NCBI RefSeq assembly: GCF_000281955.1
Contig: NZ_AKKF01000122.1
Location: forward strand, 62,001 to 126,000
Source: Caulobacter sp. AP07
Lineage (GTDB): Bacteria; Pseudomonadota; Alphaproteobacteria; Caulobacterales; Caulobacteraceae
Direction: 5' to 3'
DNA length: 64,000 nucleotides
Below, piece after piece: positions 61,387-64,000 of this stretch (within the stretch, counting starts at the first letter, position 1; each line of letters begins with the position of its first letter). A program made the position numbers and the translations under genes. A model generated the notes under the pieces. The model worked only from the letters and a program-made list of their open reading frames with translations. It was not told the DNA's origin and did no database searches.

Positions 61387-64000
61387 CTAGAGGATGAAGT
61401 CGGTCGTGGCGAGCGAACTGACGCCGTTGATGAGGAGGTGGAAGTCGGCGAGGCCGTCTCCGTTCACGTCTCCCTGCACCGTGCAGACCCCTCCCGAGAC
61501 GTCATAGCGGAGTTGGCCCGAAACGCCGCTGAAGGCCGAGGTCCCGATGAGGGTGAAGGCCTGGTCGTCGTTCACGTTGGTCCGGGCGTCGATCGTAGAA
61601 AGATCGATCTTGTCCGTGCCACCGGCGAAATCGATGATCGTATCGAAGTCGATCTCCGCCACCGCGTTGAAGTCGAAGACGTCGGCGCCGCCTCCGCCGG
61701 TCATCTGGTCACGGCCCATACCGCCGATGATGCGGTCGGCCCCGGACGATCCCACGAAGATGTCGTTGCCGGCCTTCAGGTCGATGAAGGTGATCCCCGA
61801 GACCGCGATCGCCGAAAGGTCGAAATTGTCGGCGTTGTCGGTGAAGGCCAGGCCGGCGTGGCTGAGACCGCTGGCGGTCTCGACCGTGATGGCCTCGATG
61901 CTGGTCATCGAGCTGACGCCGATGATCGCATACTCCGTGGCGGCGACCAGGGTGTCGTAGCCGGCGCCGCCGTCGACCGCGTCGGTTCCCTCGCTTTGGT
62001 AGAAGCTGATCTTGTCGTTGCCGCCCTCGCCGTAAATGGTGTCGTTGCCGCCGGCCCCGAACAGGGTGTCGGCGCCTTGAGAGCCGTAGATGGTGTCGTC
62101 GCCGACGCCGCCGTTGATCCATCGGATCTGGCTGAGGACGATGTTGCGCATGTCGATCACGTCGGCGTTCGCCGTGCCGACGATCTGCGTGTCGGACAGG
62201 TTGTTGCCCTGGATCTCCTCGATCCCCTGGAAGCTGCTGAAGAGGATCTGCGCGGTGGTCTCGACCGCCACCAGCTTGTCGTAGCCGTTTCCGCCCCGGA
62301 TGTCGTCCAGGCCCGGGATGAAGCCGATCTGGATGATGTCGTTGCCGTCCCCCGTGTCGATGAAGTCGGCGCCGGTCCCCCCGGCGACGATGTCCGCCCC
62401 CGCGGTCCCGTAGAAGGTGTCGTCGCCGCTGTTCAGGTTGATGACGCTGAAGGTCCCCGTGACGACGACGGAACGCAGGTCGATCGTGTCGGCGAGGGTG
62501 GAGCTGACGAGGCTGACGTTGCTGAAGCCGCCGGTGGAGATTTCCTCGATGCCGGTCATCGACGCCAGTTCGATGGTGGTTCCGTTGGCGTTGGCCAGCA
62601 ACTTGTCCCAGCCGGCCCCGCCATCGACGGTGTCGAAGCGCAGCTGGGGATCGGTGACCCCGTAAAGGAAGGTGTCGTCGCCCAGCCCGCCCTTGAGATT
62701 GTCCGCGCCGGGGCCGCCGTAGATCACGTCCGCGCCCTGGCTGCCGATGATGGTGTCGGCCGGGATGCCGCCGGAGATCATCGCGATCCCGCTGAGCTGG
62801 ATGTTGGTGAAGTCCCAGAAGAGAAGGTTCTGCAGCGCGATGATGACGTTGGAGAAACCGCCCGAGCTGATCTTTTCGATCCCGGTCATCGACGAGAACA
62901 AGATGGTCGCGTTGTTCATGCTCGCCCGGATCTCGTCGAAACCGGTTCCGCCGTCGAAGGCGTCGGTGCCGGTGTATTCGCCGATCAACAGGATGTCGTC
63001 GCCGCCGCCGCCGATCAGGCTGTCGTTCCCATCGCCGCCGTCGAGGATGTCGTTCCCGTTGCCGCCGCTGAGGGTGTCGGTCCCGGCCTCGCCCTTGATG
63101 ATGTCATTCCCGCTGGTGCCGGTGATGTTGTCGTTGCCGTCGCCGGCGTTGATGGTGATCGCGCCGGTGCTGGTCATGCCGCCGAAGTTCAGGGTGTCGT
63201 TGCCACTGGTCGCGGCGAAGCCAACATTGGTGAAGCCCCCGCTGGAGATGGCCTCGATCCCCGTGATCGAACTAGCGCTGATGATCACGTTGTTGGCGGC
63301 GAACTTGAGGGTGTCGGTCCCGGCGCCGCCATTGAAGCTGTCGACGCCCGCTCCCGCGCCGACCAGGAAGGTGTCGTTGCCGCCGCCTCCGGCCAGGGTG
63401 TCGTTTCCAGCTCCGCCGATGATGATGTCGTCGCCGCCGCCGCCGGTCAGGACATCGTCGCCGCCGAGGCCGTCGAGCTGCCAGTCCTGGACGTCCGGCA
63501 CGGTGAAGGTGTTGGCCGCCGAGGTCCCGGTCCAGTAGCTGTCGATCTCGTCGATCAGGTTGATGACGATGTCGCCCGTGCTGGTCAGCACGCCGTCCGA
63601 CGCCTGGATGGTGATGGTGTGGCTGGCCTGGGTGTCGTGGTCGAGGGCGCCGGCCACGGTGACCACGCCGGTCGTGGCGTTGATGGCGAAGCGACCGCCG
63701 GCGTCGTTGGTCAGGCTGAAGGTCACGGTCCCGCCGTGCGGGTCGGGCGCGGCGACGGTCAGGCCGCCGACCACGGTTCCGACGGTGGCGAGCTCGGACA
63801 CCAGGTTGGCGGCGCCGTTGGCGTCGGACGGGGCGGCCGGCGCGGCGTTGCTCACATCGATGGTGAAGCTGGCGCTGGCGGCCTCCGCCCCGCTGCTGGC
63901 CTGGACGATGATCTGGTGCGAGGTCGCCGCCTCGTAGTTCAGCAGGTTGGCGTTGGCCACGGTGACCACGCCGGTGGAGGCGTTGATGGCGAACCGGCCG
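61387..64000 (-). CDS. RTX calcium-binding secreted protein with cadherin-like domains, N-terminus outside
   Basis: The frame stays open to the window end, and the visible 870 residues form the C-terminal part. At least two cadherin-like repeats come first ('FAINATTGVVTVAGALDHDTQASHTITIQASDG'). Many RTX nonapeptides follow ('GGGGDDIIIGGAGNDTLAGG', 'GGDGNDSLIGGGGDDILLIG') that form calcium-binding beta-rolls. The C-terminus ('DVNGDGLADFHLLI', ending 'ATTDFIL') is the typical type I secretion signal region. The RTX blocks alternate with modules containing 'SMTGIEEISTGGFSNV', five times. It is exported to the surface or medium by a type I system, but no ABC/membrane-fusion gene is in the window. 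Confidence 0.9.
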   Translation of the reverse strand, partial: GRFAINASTGVVTVANANLLNYEAATSHQIIVQASSGAEAASASFTIDVSNAAPAAPSDANGAANLVSELATVGTVVGGLTVAAPDPHGGTVTFSLTNDAGGRFAINATTGVVTVAGALDHDTQASHTITIQASDGVLTSTGDIVINLIDEIDSYWTGTSAANTFTVPDVQDWQLDGLGGDDVLTGGGGDDIIIGGAGNDTLAGGGGNDTFLVGAGAGVDSFNGGAGTDTLKFAANNVIISASSITGIEAISSGGFTNVGFAATSGNDTLNFGGMTSTGAITINAGDGNDNITGTSGNDIIKGEAGTDTLSGGNGNDILDGGDGNDSLIGGGGDDILLIGEYTGTDAFDGGTGFDEIRASMNNATILFSSMTGIEKISSGGFSNVIIALQNLLFWDFTNIQLSGIAMISGGIPADTIIGSQGADVIYGGPGADNLKGGLGDDTFLYGVTDPQLRFDTVDGGAGWDKLLANANGTTIELASMTGIEEISTGGFSNVSLVSSTLADTIDLRSVVVTGTFSVINLNSGDDTFYGTAGADIVAGGTGADFIDTGDGNDIIQIGFIPGLDDIRGGNGYDKLVAVETTAQILFSSFQGIEEIQGNNLSDTQIVGTANADVIDMRNIVLSQIRWINGGVGDDTIYGSQGADTLFGAGGNDTIYGEGGNDKISFYQSEGTDAVDGGAGYDTLVAATEYAIIGVSSMTSIEAITVETASGLSHAGLAFTDNADNFDLSAIAVSGITFIDLKAGNDIFVGSSGADRIIGGMGRDQMTGGGGADVFDFNAVAEIDFDTIIDFAGGTDKIDLSTIDARTNVNDDQAFTLIGTSAFSGVSGQLRYDVSGGVCTVQGDVNGDGLADFHLLINGVSSLATTDFIL

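Overview
The window is high-GC DNA (about two thirds G+C) with densely packed genes and strong third-position G/C bias. It fits an alphaproteobacterium of the Caulobacterales, most likely Caulobacter. This rests on the xerD / 485-residue exported protein / aroK-aroB / CNNM-CBS neighbourhood, the bolA / J-domain / cobS gene set, the abundance of TonB-receptor, GGDEF-EAL and RTX genes, and the types of intergenic palindrome. The assignment is inference: no rRNA or tRNA gene was found in the window.

Region 1-9.8 kb: tail of a DUF3617-like protein, a small helical protein, an exported glycerophosphodiesterase, an exported HExxPGHH metallopeptidase, a DUF2855 protein, a carotenoid-cleavage-type oxygenase divergent from a TetR regulator with tandem operator-like palindromes, an EamA exporter, and a TolB-like beta-propeller. 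Region 9.9-17 kb: an epoxide-hydrolase-like enzyme, an exported class C serine hydrolase, a GFA-type zinc protein, a threonine-aldolase-like lyase, and a tightly overlapping operon of lipoprotein, M48 protease and lipoprotein. Region 17-27 kb (mostly minus strand): a CBS-PAS-GGDEF-EAL protein, nitronate monooxygenase, an AhpD-like protein, accA followed immediately by an unrecognised 69-residue membrane protein, OsmC-like protein, a CoA-ester lyase, an exported protein of unknown function, and MscS.

Region 27-39 kb is a series of divergent regulator/enzyme pairs: LysR with aldo-keto reductase, Lrp with glutathione transferase, TetR with a 76-residue protein, HxlR with a second glutathione transferase, and LysR with a quinone-reductase-like flavoprotein. 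Single genes for ThuA-like, aminotransferase, DUF1330, VOC and PhnA-like proteins lie between them. Several divergent gaps carry perfect palindromes that could be operators. Region 39-45.6 kb is housekeeping: xerD, aroK, aroB, a 54-residue small protein, CNNM/CBS transporter and a single-domain response regulator.

Region 45.8-57 kb: a large TonB-dependent receptor facing an exported prolyl-oligopeptidase-type peptidase (probable peptide uptake and processing), cytidine deaminase, bolA, a J-domain protein, a second serine hydrolase, a PAP2 phosphatase, an RcnB-like protein and cobS without an adjacent cobT. Region 57-64 kb is a surface/secreted-protein locus: a 1080-residue autotransporter with four Asp-rich calcium-loop-like insertions, an OmpR-type regulator only 4 bp downstream, and the C-terminal 870 residues of an RTX protein built from five repeats of about 110 residues.

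No CRISPR array, insertion sequence, prophage or recognisable defence island was found. The most unusual features are several families of intergenic palindromic elements (some reading into gene 3' ends), the modular RTX and autotransporter proteins, a TetR gene that seems to need a CTG start, and an unassigned hairpin-rich stretch of about 430 bp near 29.1-29.6 kb.
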